This document shows, piece by piece, positions 17,805-26,845 of a stretch of 64,000 bases of DNA. Below the pieces are notes generated by a model, which was given only the letters and a program-made list of their open reading frames with translations, had not been told where the DNA came from and ran no database searches. Origin of the DNA: Clostridiales bacterium (lineage in GTDB: Bacteria > Bacillota > Clostridia > Saccharofermentanales > Saccharofermentanaceae). Location of the stretch: positions 62,001-126,000 of the forward strand of contig JAFZLF010000040.1 in assembly GCA_017551625.1 (NCBI GenBank), written 5' to 3'. Positions within the stretch are counted from its first letter, which is position 1. Every line of letters starts with the position of its first letter. A program made the translations under genes and the position numbers.

Positions 17805-19181
17805 TTACTTTTTCTCGTCGTAATACTTGTCGAGGAGCTTATCGCTGATACGCTTGTGCTCCGATCTCGGGAGGATACGGAGAAGCTTCCAGCCGAGGTC
17901 TAAGGTCTCTTCGATGTCTCTGTCCTTATTGAAGCCCTGGGAGACGTATTCTTTTTCGAAAGCATCCGAGAACTTCGCATAGAGTTTATCCATGTCGGTA
18001 AGAGCGGCCTCACCTAAGATGACCATGAGCTCTTTCGCCTCTTTACCACGTGCATAAGCAGAGAAGAGCTGGTTCATGGTGTTACTGTGATCCTCACGGG
18101 TCTTGCCTTCGCCGATACCCTTATCCTTCAGACGGGAAAGCGACGGAAGAACGTCGATCGGCGGCATGATGCCCTTTCTGTAAAGGTCACGGGAAAGGAT
18201 GACCTGTCCCTCAGTGATATAACCGGTAAGGTCAGGGATCGGGTGGGTCTTATCGTCCTCAGGCATGGTCAGGATCGGAATCATGGTGATAGATCCGCTC
18301 TTGCCCTTCTGACGGCCGGCTCTTTCGTACAGGGACGCAAGGTCGGTGTACATATAACCCGGATAACCACGACGGCCCGGAACTTCTTTTCTTGCGGCGG
18401 AGACCTCACGGAGAGCATCCGCGTAGTTCGTGATATCTGTGAGGATGACCAGAACGTGCATGTCGAGGTCGAATGCGAGATACTCGGCAGCGGTCAGCGC
18501 CATACGCGGTGTCGCGATACGCTCAACAGCCGGGTCATTTGCAAGGTTGATGAAAAGTACTGTTCTATCGATAGCGCCGGTCTCTTTAAAGCTGTCCATG
18601 AAGAAGTTTGCTTCCTCGAACGTGATACCGATAGCTGCGAATACAACGGCGAACTTCTCGTCGGTGCCTCTTACTTTCGCCTGACGGGCGATCTGGGCAG
18701 CGAGGTTGGCATGCGGAAGACCGGATGCCGAGAAGATCGGGAGCTTCTGACCACGAACCAGCGTGTTCAGACCATCGATAGCGGAAACGCCGGTCTGGAT
18801 AAACTCATTCGGGAAGTTTCTGGCGGCCGGGTTCATCGGAAGGCCGTTAACGTCGAGCCTCTTGTCCGGGATGATCTCCGGGCCATCGTCGATCGGACGG
18901 CCGAGACCATCGAATACACGGCCGAGCATATCCTTACTTACCGGAAGCTCCATCTGCTTGCCGGAGAATCTTACTTTACTGTCGGCAAGGTTAATACCTG
19001 CGCCGCTTTCGAAGAGCTGTACGAGAGCATTGGTGCCGTCGATCTCAAGAACACGGCAGCGGCGCTTCTCGCCATTTGCAAGCTCGATTTCACCGAGCTC
19101 GTTATAACTTACATCCGTGACACCACGGACCATCATCAGCGGTCCGGCGACTTCACTTATGGTACGGTACTCTTTTGCCAT
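17805..19181 (-). CDS. ntpB: V-type ATP synthase subunit B
   Basis: 458 residues, the usual length. The N-terminal barrel begins [16 protein letters not shown]. The nucleotide-binding-fold domain shows [30 protein letters not shown] sequence without a Walker A lysine, as normal for the non-catalytic subunit, then [16 protein letters not shown] and [15 protein letters not shown]. It alternates with subunit A in the catalytic head. Only three bases separate it from ntpA. Confidence 0.97.
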   Translation of the reverse strand: MAKEYRTISEVAGPLMMVRGVTDVSYNELGEIELANGEKRRCRVLEIDGTNALVQLFESGAGINLADSKVRFSGKQMELPVSKDMLGRVFDGLGRPIDDGPEIIPDKRLDVNGLPMNPAARNFPNEFIQTGVSAIDGLNTLVRGQKLPIFSASGLPHANLAAQIARQAKVRGTDEKFAVVFAAIGITFEEANFFMDSFKETGAIDRTVLFINLANDPAVERIATPRMALTAAEYLAFDLDMHVLVILTDITNYADALREVSAARKEVPGRRGYPGYMYTDLASLYERAGRQKGKSGSITMIPILTMPEDDKTHPIPDLTGYITEGQVILSRDLYRKGIMPPIDVLPSLSRLKDKGIGEGKTREDHSNTMNQLFSAYARGKEAKELMVILGEAALTDMDKLYAKFSDAFEKEYVSQGFNKDRDIEETLDLGWKLLRILPRSEHKRISDKLLDKYYDEKK

Positions 19182-19184
19182 GTC

Positions 19185-20951
19185 TTAATCCTCCTTGTTC
19201 AGCAGTTCGGAGAGTTCGAACGCCAGCTGTGCACCGATGGAGACATATTCGTTCTCGCAGTCATCTTCGGTGACATATTTGAAACGGCCGATCTTCTCAC
19301 GAACCGGGAGAGCGACCAGCGCTTCGATGTCAGCGCCCATTTCAAGGGTGCTGGATGCCTTGTCGTAATAATCCAGGATCAGCTTCATCATGAAGTCCTG
19401 TTTCTTCAAAGAGGTGTGGGTATCAACTTCGTGGAACGCGAGCTGGTGCAGGAAGTCCTCACGAATGGATCTGGCGACTTCCATCTTCAGACGGTCGGAA
19501 GAGGAAAGTGCATCCATACCTACAAGTTTAACGATTTCTTCGAGTTCCGCTTCTTCCTGCAAAATGAGCATCATGCGGGCGCGGTTACTGTTCCACTCCG
19601 GAGATACGTTCTCTTCGAACCATCCGGCGAGGGAATCTGTATAAAGGGAATAACTGGTAAGCCAGTTGATGGCCGGGAAGTGACGCTTGTAAGCAAGTCC
19701 GGCATCAAGACCCCAGAATACCTTTACGATACGAAGTGTCGCCTGAGATACAGGCTCGGAAATATCACCACCCGGAGGAGATACGGCGCCGATCGCGGAG
19801 AGGGAACCCTCGAGGCCTTCGGAACCGAGTGTCGTTACACGGCCGGCACGCTCATAGAACTGCGCCAGACGGGAACCGAGGTAAGCCGGGTAACCTTCTT
19901 CACCAGGCATTTCCTCGAGACGGCCGGACATCTCACGGAGAGCCTCAGCCCAACGGGAGGTGGAGTCAGCCATGAGAGCTACGGAGTAGCCCATGTCACG
20001 GAAATATTCAGCAATGGTGATACCTGTATAGATGGAAGCCTCACGGGCAGCAACCGGCATATCCGAAGTGTTCGCGATAAGCACGGTACGCTTCATCAGG
20101 CTCTCGCCTGTGTACGGGTCGATGAGTTCCGGGAACTCATTAAGAACGTCGGTCATCTCGTTGCCACGCTCACCGCAGCCGATGTAAACGACGATATCTG
20201 CCTGCGCCCACTTCGCGAGCTGGTGCTGGGTGACGGTCTTTCCTGATCCGAAAGGACCAGGGATCGCAGCGACACCGCCCTTAGCGATCGGGAACATGCA
20301 GTCGATGACACGCTGTCCGGTGACCAGAGGCATGGTCGGCGCGTGCTTCTTCACATACGGACGACCCTTACGGACCGGCCAGCGCTGATAGAGCATCAGG
20401 TCGATCTCTTCGCCCTTTTCGGTCTTGAGCTTGCCGACCGGCTGTTCGAGCTTATATTCGCCGCTCTTGATGGAAACGATCGTACCGTTTACTCCCGGCG
20501 GTACCAGGATCTTATGCTTTACGGTCTCGGTCTCCTGAACGATACCGATCGTATCGCCCTCGACGACCTGATCACCGGTATTCTTCGTCGCTTCGAACTT
20601 CCATACGCTTTCTCTCGACAGGGAAGGCACCTCGATACCACGGGACAGGTTATTACCGATCTTCTCCATGATGGACTCCAGAGGTCTTTGGATACCGTCG
20701 AAGATACCGCCAATCAGGCCCGGCCCGAGTTCAACGGAGAGTGGAACGCCTGTGGACTCTACCGGCTCGCCGGCTCGAAGTCCCGCCGTTTCCTCATATA
20801 CCTGGATGGAAGCGCGGTCACCATGCATCTCGATAATCTCGCCGATCAGACGCTCATTACTGACACGTACCACGTCGAAAAGGTTGGCATCACGCATTCC
20901 TTCTGCAATAACCAGTGGTCCGGAGACCTTCACGATCGAACCTTTGCTCAT
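19185..20951 (-). CDS. ntpA: V-type ATP synthase catalytic subunit A
   Basis: 588 residues. Walker A is [17 protein letters not shown], followed by [15 protein letters not shown], the Walker B region [17 protein letters not shown] and [15 protein letters not shown]. The non-homologous insert of V-type A subunits lies near residues 115-190 ([17 protein letters not shown] through the VPPGVNG repeat). It hydrolyses or makes ATP in the cytoplasmic head. An AAGGAG ribosome site precedes the ATG. Confidence 0.98.
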   Translation of the reverse strand: MSKGSIVKVSGPLVIAEGMRDANLFDVVRVSNERLIGEIIEMHGDRASIQVYEETAGLRAGEPVESTGVPLSVELGPGLIGGIFDGIQRPLESIMEKIGNNLSRGIEVPSLSRESVWKFEATKNTGDQVVEGDTIGIVQETETVKHKILVPPGVNGTIVSIKSGEYKLEQPVGKLKTEKGEEIDLMLYQRWPVRKGRPYVKKHAPTMPLVTGQRVIDCMFPIAKGGVAAIPGPFGSGKTVTQHQLAKWAQADIVVYIGCGERGNEMTDVLNEFPELIDPYTGESLMKRTVLIANTSDMPVAAREASIYTGITIAEYFRDMGYSVALMADSTSRWAEALREMSGRLEEMPGEEGYPAYLGSRLAQFYERAGRVTTLGSEGLEGSLSAIGAVSPPGGDISEPVSQATLRIVKVFWGLDAGLAYKRHFPAINWLTSYSLYTDSLAGWFEENVSPEWNSNRARMMLILQEEAELEEIVKLVGMDALSSSDRLKMEVARSIREDFLHQLAFHEVDTHTSLKKQDFMMKLILDYYDKASSTLEMGADIEALVALPVREKIGRFKYVTEDDCENEYVSIGAQLAFELSELLNKED

Positions 20952-20966
20952 TTTGCTTTCTCCTTA

Positions 20967-21284
20967 TTACTGTTCTTTCAAAATATCGCTGCCGACTGCT
21001 CTCTCCACTGATTTGGAGATGGCCTTCATGCCCATGCCTTCGTTACCGGTAACTCCCGGGATCGGAAGGATGACCGGAAGGGGCCGGTCGCTGTATTTAT
21101 CAATCTCTGTTTCCAGCTTCTTGGCCAGCGATTCCGTGATCAGGATCACCGCATAATCGCCCTCTGCCAGGTTGTGAAGCGTGGTGGCCGGGTTGTCCAT
21201 GCGGTCAAGAGGAAAAATATCCAGACCGATGGAAGCGAAGCCGTATATACTGTCTCTATCGCCCATGGCGGCAATCTTATTCAT
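20967..21284 (-). CDS. ntpG: V-type ATP synthase subunit F
   Basis: 105 residues, the family size (E. hirae names this subunit NtpG). The Rossmann-like start is MGDRDSIYGFASIGLDIFPL, followed by GDYAVILITESLAKKLETEID and LPVILPIPG. It binds the lower end of the D shaft and regulates coupling. It overlaps the end of ntpC by eight bases, indicating translational coupling. Confidence 0.93.
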   Translation of the reverse strand: MNKIAAMGDRDSIYGFASIGLDIFPLDRMDNPATTLHNLAEGDYAVILITESLAKKLETEIDKYSDRPLPVILPIPGVTGNEGMGMKAISKSVERAVGSDILKEQ

Positions 21285-22263
21285 ACAGCCTCCTTAGTCT
21301 TTTCGATACGACATCGAGCGGCAGGTTATTCTGCTTCGCCGCCAGTACGATGCGCACGTTACGGATCTCCGCCTCTTTCCCGAGATAGAAGCCGATGAGC
21401 GGCTCCGGGCCGAGAGGGGAGTATTTCGTCGGGATGAGAAGGGAGATCATCTGATCGTCTACCCACTTTTCGTATTCCGCCGGGGAGGAGGACAAATATT
21501 TCGTCCCCGAACTGTAGGATGTCGTAGAAAGGTAGGAGAGAAGATCCTCCATCTTCTTTTCCGAATCGGCGCAGGCGACAAGCTTCTCCTTCGAGATCGT
21601 CTTATTGCCTGTTGACAGTGCTTTCTCCAGGAAGGCGCTGTCCTTGCCGGTCTTGATGGCGCGGAACGCCGTCTTGATATTACATGTTGCTGTATAGATC
21701 TCCATCTCTTCCTTAAGAAGATCCACGCCGGAGGCCTCGGCCTCACGGGTGATCTCGTCGAGGCACTTTCTGTCGATCAGGACATCTGCCATCTGGCCGT
21801 CACCGGTACGGACGAGAAGGTCATAGACTTCCTGTCCCAGTTCGGCAAACGGTGCCGGGAGCTTCTCGAAAGCGTGTGTCTCGATGGCCTCCTTCATGAG
21901 GGAAGGCTCGATGGAAGAGGGTTTGCAGAACTGCTGATCTACGTCGAAATCCGAGAGCAGGCACTTGATGCCGGCCTTGAGATTATGGTAGTCATTACGA
22001 AGGATCAGGACCTTAAAGAGCGTCGGATCCGGTGCGGACTTTAAGACCCAGGCCCAGGCGCGCGACAGCTCGAGGTCCAGGATCTTACCACTGTCCCTCG
22101 TGTCTTCGGGCATCGTCCAGCCACGTTCCTGCAGCATCGCGACGACAGCCTCGTAAGAAGGCGCTGCCAGCAGTTTCTCCATGTCCGTCCTGCGGAAGAA
22201 GTTCTTCTCGTAGACATGGGCTCCGGAAACCGCATAGGCGTATTTTGATATACTAGGTCCCAT
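21277..22263 (-). CDS. ntpC: V-type ATP synthase subunit C
   Basis: 328 residues, matching the family's AC39/C type: SKYAYAVSGAHVYEKNFF near the start, LRNDYHNLKAGIKCLL in the middle and PLIGFYLGKEAEIRNVRIVLAAKQNNLPLDVVSKRLRRLYE at the end. It is the socket linking the central shaft to the rotor ring. I prefer ATG at 22263 to an in-frame TTG at 22275, which sits directly against its ribosome site. Confidence 0.94.
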   Translation of the reverse strand: MGPSISKYAYAVSGAHVYEKNFFRRTDMEKLLAAPSYEAVVAMLQERGWTMPEDTRDSGKILDLELSRAWAWVLKSAPDPTLFKVLILRNDYHNLKAGIKCLLSDFDVDQQFCKPSSIEPSLMKEAIETHAFEKLPAPFAELGQEVYDLLVRTGDGQMADVLIDRKCLDEITREAEASGVDLLKEEMEIYTATCNIKTAFRAIKTGKDSAFLEKALSTGNKTISKEKLVACADSEKKMEDLLSYLSTTSYSSGTKYLSSSPAEYEKWVDDQMISLLIPTKYSPLGPEPLIGFYLGKEAEIRNVRIVLAAKQNNLPLDVVSKRLRRLYE

Positions 22264-22290
22264 TGCTCTTGGCAATCCTTTCGTAATTAC

Positions 22291-22881
22291 TTATTTCTTC
22301 GCGAAAAGCACTTGGTTCACGGCGTCGCGCATGTCGCTTGCGAGATCGTCTGAGCGTGCCTCGAGTGTGCCGTTATATTCGCATTCTCCGCAGATCAGGA
22401 TGCAGCCGGTGTCGAAATCGCCGGCCTTATCGGAAAGCGTGATGGTCGAGTTCGTCTTCTCGGATAATTCCTTGAGAAATGCACTGTCCACGGCGGCCTT
22501 GTCCTTCTCGCTTACGATCAGGACACCGTCTTCGCCCTCACTGCTGGAGACTACGAAATCGCGGATCATCGCGAGACGTTCCTCCTTCGGGAGAGCACGG
22601 ATACGCTTCTTGGCTTCCTCGACGATCTCGTCGATCAGGGCGACACGCTCAGACAGCAGACGACGCTGAGACTTCGTGTTCTGCGAAGCGCGGTTCTGCT
22701 TATCCTGCGCATCGATCACGGCCTGCGCGTCAGAGAGCATCTTCGCCTCTTCTTCTTTGGCCTGATCCTTTTTCTTGGCGATGAGTTTTTCAGCATCCTG
22801 CTCGGCCCTGGCCACACGTGCATCCGCGGATTCACGCGCGTCCTTAAGGATCCGGTCAATGATGGAATCTATACCAGCCAT
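22291..22881 (-). CDS. ntpE: V-type ATP synthase subunit E
   Basis: 196 residues. The N-terminal half is an Ala/Glu/Lys-rich coiled coil (ADARVARAEQDAEKLIAKKKDQ). The C-terminal globular half carries LPKEERLAMIRDFV and GCILICGECEYNGTLEARSDDL. It forms the peripheral stalk with the small coiled-coil subunit encoded first in the operon. Confidence 0.92.
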   Translation of the reverse strand: MAGIDSIIDRILKDARESADARVARAEQDAEKLIAKKKDQAKEEEAKMLSDAQAVIDAQDKQNRASQNTKSQRRLLSERVALIDEIVEEAKKRIRALPKEERLAMIRDFVVSSSEGEDGVLIVSEKDKAAVDSAFLKELSEKTNSTITLSDKAGDFDTGCILICGECEYNGTLEARSDDLASDMRDAVNQVLFAKK

Positions 22882-22921
22882 ATCTGCTCCTTATTCATTC
22901 ACAACGGGAGGTTGTGTTTTC

Positions 22922-23413
22922 TTACCACTTGATACCGTTGATGCTCATTACCATGAGAAGTGAGCTAACGAAGGAAAGAAGGGCGTACAGCTCAACAAGA
23001 GAAGCAGAAGTTACGGCTTTACCGGAATCCTGCGGACGCTTGGAGATGAGGTGTACACCGGTGAGAGCGACTCGGGCCTGAAGAAGAGCAGATGCCAGTC
23101 CGCCGAAAGCCATCGGGAGACATGCGAGAAGGAAGAGACCTCCCTTTGCTACGCCTGCTGCTGTGTTCGGGATCACTTCTCCGCCGAGAACGCCGATCTG
23201 TGTAAGGGAAAGGATGGTGATAACGAGACCATAGAGACCCTGGGAACCCGGAAGAAGCATCAGAACGAGAAGCTTACCGAATTTGCTCGAGTCTTCCGTG
23301 ATGACCGGAGACGCAGCCTCCGCCACCATACCTACGCCTTTGGACGATCCGAAACAGTTTGTCGTTACGGCCAGTCCAGCTCCAAATAATGCAAGTAACA
23401 TGCCCCAATTCAT
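22922..23413 (-). CDS. ntpK: V-type ATP synthase rotor subunit K, sodium-type
   Basis: 163 residues with four membrane helices in two hairpins. The ion-carrying Glu is Glu141 in ASLVELYALLSFV, and the first hairpin has Gln58 instead of a carboxylate. The residues that bind sodium in the Enterococcus hirae ring (Leu61, Thr64, Gln65, Tyr68, Gln110, Glu139) line up with Leu54, Ser57, Gln58, Tyr61, Gln112 and Glu141 here with the same local spacing. This predicts Na+ translocation. A strong AAGGAGG lies inside the end of ntpI, and the stop and start codons touch. Confidence 0.95.
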   Translation of the reverse strand: MNWGMLLALFGAGLAVTTNCFGSSKGVGMVAEAASPVITEDSSKFGKLLVLMLLPGSQGLYGLVITILSLTQIGVLGGEVIPNTAAGVAKGGLFLLACLPMAFGGLASALLQARVALTGVHLISKRPQDSGKAVTSASLVELYALLSFVSSLLMVMSINGIKW

Positions 23414-25489
23414 TTAATTGTCCTCCTTAATTTTGAAGTGTTTGGTGTTACCCGTGAACGGCGTGAACATGATTCCGCCGCCGTCGTAGAATTTCGAGAG
23501 GAATTCTACGTACTGTAATCTATTAACATGGACATAAGCGCCGAGGGCGGATATGCCCAGATTAATCGCATGGAAGAACAGGAAAACCGGGATAAATACG
23601 AGGAGTTTTCCGATTCCTGAGAAGAAGAGGGTCCCGATGGAGTTCGCGACCGATCCGACGATACCCGTGACGAGGCCGAGCGCCATGAGACGGGAATACG
23701 AAAGAAGATCACTGAAGTAACCGGTGACACCGTACACGGCACCGAAACCGCCGATGAACTTGCCGATGATGCCCTTCTTTCCGTAACCGCCGCCGAGGAA
23801 GATTCCTACACCGCCTGCGATCGCGGTCCACTTTCCGATCTCTGCAAGCGGGACGCTGTCAGCGATCGTCCACGGAGTGAATTCTCCGAGGATCATCGGG
23901 AGAATGATCATGACCACACCGGCGAAAGCGACGAACCAGAAGAAGATCTCACAGAAGGCTGCGGCCACTTCGCCGTTCTTGCACATTCTGTAGAACTTGG
24001 CAGAAAGACCGAGGAGGATGTGGATGAATCCGAGGCAGAAACTCAGGATCAGGAGTTTCATCGGATCCTTACTCGGATCGAACCAGATCGGATCGAGAGA
24101 GACCTTTCCGGAGAAGAAGCCCTTCGAGACCGAACCGACGACATCGCCGAAGAAACTGCCGTACATGAAGCCCCAGAACGTGGTGGCCATGCCGCAGTAA
24201 AAGAACTTAAGCATATTCTTTCTGTTATTGCCCTCCGGCTTTCTCTTCTTTAGAACGAAGAGCGTGCCGAGCATCAGAAGGATGCCGTAACCTGCATCGG
24301 AGAGCATCATGCCGAAGAAGAAATAGTAGAAGAACGCCATGACCGGGTTCGGGTCGATATCGCCCTTGGTAGGTGCACTGTATGATTCCACGATGTCTTC
24401 TACCGGCTCTACAAAAGCACTGTTTCGGAATTTTGCCGGGACCTCCTCATCCGGGAGCGGGTCGCGGCTTTCGAATACCAGCTCGAACTTGGACGTCAGG
24501 ACTTCCTCGACATGGGCACAGTCTTCCTCGGCGACGAAACCGTCGAGAATGAAGGTCTTGCCCGAGAAGAGGAGTCGGCCGAGCATGTCGTACTTATCCT
24601 GTCGCATAATCATGTAATCCGAGAGGAAATACAGATCGTCGAGCTTATCTGCATAGTTCTTGAGCTTCTCGCGGGCATCCTCGATATTCGCGGAGGCTTC
24701 GTCGATACGCTTTCTCAAACGGCCGATACGGACCTCCGGCGGATGCTTCGTCGGGTCCGAAGGCGCGGTGAAGGACATACGGCGAAGTGTCGCCATGACG
24801 TCCTCATAATCTTTCTTATGTACGATAAAGGAAGCACAGGTCTGATCACCTGCGGTATAGACGATCTCGGTATAGATATCCGGGATCTTCAGTTCTTCTT
24901 CGTCATCTGCGGAGATGCCTTTAAGCGCCGCTTCGGACTCCTTCATGGCCCGGTACTGGTTACAGAACTCGGCATAGAAAGATTTCTCATCGTAGCTCTC
25001 CGAGAACTGACCGACGATGCAGGAGGTCTTCTGGGACCCGGTGTACTGCATCGGGATATCGAGCTTCTCCCAGGGGAGGATCGCGTCGAGCTGGTGGCGG
25101 GTATGGGTACGGACCGTCGTCTCGGAAGCGATCTTACGGTCAAGTGCTTCGATGTCGTAGACGATCTTCATGGTCTCGTCATTACGGGACGCGCGCTCGT
25201 TAAATTCTAGAAGACTCAGTTCTTCGCGTCCGGCGAACCCGGAAAGAAACGGCTTCTTGACTGTAGAGAACTCTTCCACGAGGGAGATCGCGTGCTGGAT
25301 GGAGGCGGAGGTCTTCTCGAGCTGATTCAGACTGGTGCGGGTATTGAAGAGGTTCAGCTCCTCCGTCTCGTCCGAACTGTCTCTCTCGGTCACATCGACG
25401 GTGCCCAGACGCTGCAGAAGATCGACGATGTTCTTCGCGTCCTTCTGCATGGCGATGATCTCGATGTGCTTCATGGGAAGAATGGCCAT
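23414..25489 (-). CDS. ntpI: V-type ATP synthase subunit I (a-subunit)
   Basis: 691 residues. A cytoplasmic N-terminal half (about 1-370) with long coiled-coil segments is followed by seven or so membrane helices. Family landmarks: MAFFYYFFFGMMLSDAGYGILL, GSFFGDVVGSV, and FSDLLSYSRLMALGLVTG with the essential Arg for ion transfer, then HAINLGISALGAYVHVNRLQYVEFLSKFY. It is the stator half-channel facing the K ring. Confidence 0.96.
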   Translation of the reverse strand: MAILPMKHIEIIAMQKDAKNIVDLLQRLGTVDVTERDSSDETEELNLFNTRTSLNQLEKTSASIQHAISLVEEFSTVKKPFLSGFAGREELSLLEFNERASRNDETMKIVYDIEALDRKIASETTVRTHTRHQLDAILPWEKLDIPMQYTGSQKTSCIVGQFSESYDEKSFYAEFCNQYRAMKESEAALKGISADDEEELKIPDIYTEIVYTAGDQTCASFIVHKKDYEDVMATLRRMSFTAPSDPTKHPPEVRIGRLRKRIDEASANIEDAREKLKNYADKLDDLYFLSDYMIMRQDKYDMLGRLLFSGKTFILDGFVAEEDCAHVEEVLTSKFELVFESRDPLPDEEVPAKFRNSAFVEPVEDIVESYSAPTKGDIDPNPVMAFFYYFFFGMMLSDAGYGILLMLGTLFVLKKRKPEGNNRKNMLKFFYCGMATTFWGFMYGSFFGDVVGSVSKGFFSGKVSLDPIWFDPSKDPMKLLILSFCLGFIHILLGLSAKFYRMCKNGEVAAAFCEIFFWFVAFAGVVMIILPMILGEFTPWTIADSVPLAEIGKWTAIAGGVGIFLGGGYGKKGIIGKFIGGFGAVYGVTGYFSDLLSYSRLMALGLVTGIVGSVANSIGTLFFSGIGKLLVFIPVFLFFHAINLGISALGAYVHVNRLQYVEFLSKFYDGGGIMFTPFTGNTKHFKIKEDN

Positions 25490-25494
25490 AGTTC

Positions 25495-25812
25495 TCAGTT
25501 CCTTCCCAGAAGAATATCCATCGCAGCGGTAATGGCCGCTTCACGGTTCGGTTCGGCATCGTCACGGAGCTTCTCTGCGGCCTTTTCTGCGGCTGAGTCG
25601 CTGGCCGTGTTCTCGTCGGAGCCGTCTGACTTATGCTTCTCATAAAGAGCGGAAACCTTTTTTCTTGCTTCGGAGAGAGCATCCTGGTAATCGGTCTGTG
25701 CCTGTTTCTGGGCCTTAGCGAGAATCTCATCGGCCTTGACCCTTGCGTCCTGCTCGATCTCGGCGGCCTTCTTCTCCGCTTCAAGAATGCGATTCACCTG
25801 TTCTGATGCCAT
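25495..25812 (-). CDS. V-type ATP synthase peripheral-stalk subunit (G/H type)
   Basis: 105 residues from the ATG at 25812, which has AAGGA upstream; an in-frame upstream start is less likely. Nearly all of it is an Ala/Glu/Lys/Gln coiled coil (VNRILEAEKKAAEIEQDARVK), as in the small stalk subunit encoded first in ntp operons (NtpF of E. hirae, AhaH of methanogens). It pairs with subunit E. It is the promoter-proximal gene of the leftward operon, five bases before ntpI. I could not identify a convincing promoter in the 315 bp upstream. Confidence 0.82.
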   Translation of the reverse strand: MASEQVNRILEAEKKAAEIEQDARVKADEILAKAQKQAQTDYQDALSEARKKVSALYEKHKSDGSDENTASDSAAEKAAEKLRDDAEPNREAAITAAMDILLGRN

Positions 25813-25950
25813 AGCTGCTTCCTTTCCGAAAACCCAAATTTCCACTTATAAATCATTGTTCCTATTTTCACATAAGAGGTAGTAGAAATCAAGACCGATT
25901 TTGTGCAGATTGTTCAAAAGTTTTTGTCGTTTTCTTTCTGGAAAAGGATG

Positions 25951-25959
25951 TGTTAGAAT
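25951..25959 (+). promoter_or_regulatory. Possible extended -10 promoter for the ABC exporter genes
   Basis: TGT-TAGAAT forms an extended -10 without a clear -35. It lies about 170 bases upstream of the ATPase start. Nothing else is recognised between 25813 and 26127. Confidence 0.3.
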
Positions 25960-26127
25960 GACCGACGGAATTTAGATTTTCTTTATAAATGCTTTGCGAT
26001 TGTTTTGAGATTGATCCATAAAATAATGGACAATAACAGGACAGTTGCGTCCCCGGGAAAGACCGAAGGTGAAGCGGCGGGGACAAGTGGAAAATGGGAA
26101 AGAGAGTATTATCGGGAGGACAAGAAC

Positions 26128-26844
26128 ATGCTTAAAATCGACCATCTGACGAAGACGTATCCGGGAGGAAAAGTAGGTGTAGCGGACCTTTCGCTTGAGG
26201 TGAAGCCCGGCGAGATCTGCGGATTCATCGGACACAACGGTGCAGGTAAGACCACCACGATCAAGGCTGTCGTCGGTCTTCACAAATTTGAGCAGGGTAC
26301 GATCACGATCGATGGGATCTCCATCAGTGATGATCCGCTCAAGGCTAAGAGTATCATTGCCTATATTCCGGATAATCCGGAACTTTACGATAATCTTTCC
26401 GGGATGCAGTTCCTGAACTTCGTCGCGGATGTGTTCCGTGTCCCGAAGAGCGAAAGAAAAGCCAGGATCGAAGCCTGTGCACGCGAACTCGAGATCGTCG
26501 ATTCCCTGAACAACCAGATCGCTTCCTACTCCCATGGTATGAAGCAGAAGCTCGCGATCATTGCGGCTTTCCTGCATGAGCCGAAGCTCCTGATCATGGA
26601 CGAGCCTTTCGTCGGACTGGATCCGAAGGCGGCTTTCTCCGTGAAGAAGATGATGCGTGAATTCTGCGATAAGGGCAATGCGATCTTCTTCAGTACCCAT
26701 GTTCTCGAAGTCGCCGAGAAACTCTGCGACAAGATCGCCATCATCAAGGACGGCAAGTTGATCGCTTCCGGCACGATGGAAGAAGTAAAGGGTGACGCTT
26801 CGCTCGAAGAGGTCTTCCTGGAAGTAACGGAGGAGGCGAACTGA
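26128..26844 (+). CDS. ABC transporter ATP-binding protein (ABC-2 exporter type)
   Basis: 238 residues from the ATG at 26128, with GGGAGG eight bases ahead; upstream in-frame codons read as leader. Walker A GHNGAGKTT, signature YSHGMKQKLAI, Walker B LLIMDEPFVGLD and the switch His in STHVLEVAEKLC are all present. The partner permease begins one base after its stop, so the two form an efflux pump. Substrate is not evident. Confidence 0.92.
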   Translation: MLKIDHLTKTYPGGKVGVADLSLEVKPGEICGFIGHNGAGKTTTIKAVVGLHKFEQGTITIDGISISDDPLKAKSIIAYIPDNPELYDNLSGMQFLNFVADVFRVPKSERKARIEACARELEIVDSLNNQIASYSHGMKQKLAIIAAFLHEPKLLIMDEPFVGLDPKAAFSVKKMMREFCDKGNAIFFSTHVLEVAEKLCDKIAIIKDGKLIASGTMEEVKGDASLEEVFLEVTEEAN

Positions 26845-26845
26845 G

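Noticed and set aside
18087..20246. Open frame of 719 codons antisense to ntpB and ntpA
   Set aside because: It spans two well-identified ATPase genes on the other strand and is a by-product of their codon usage.
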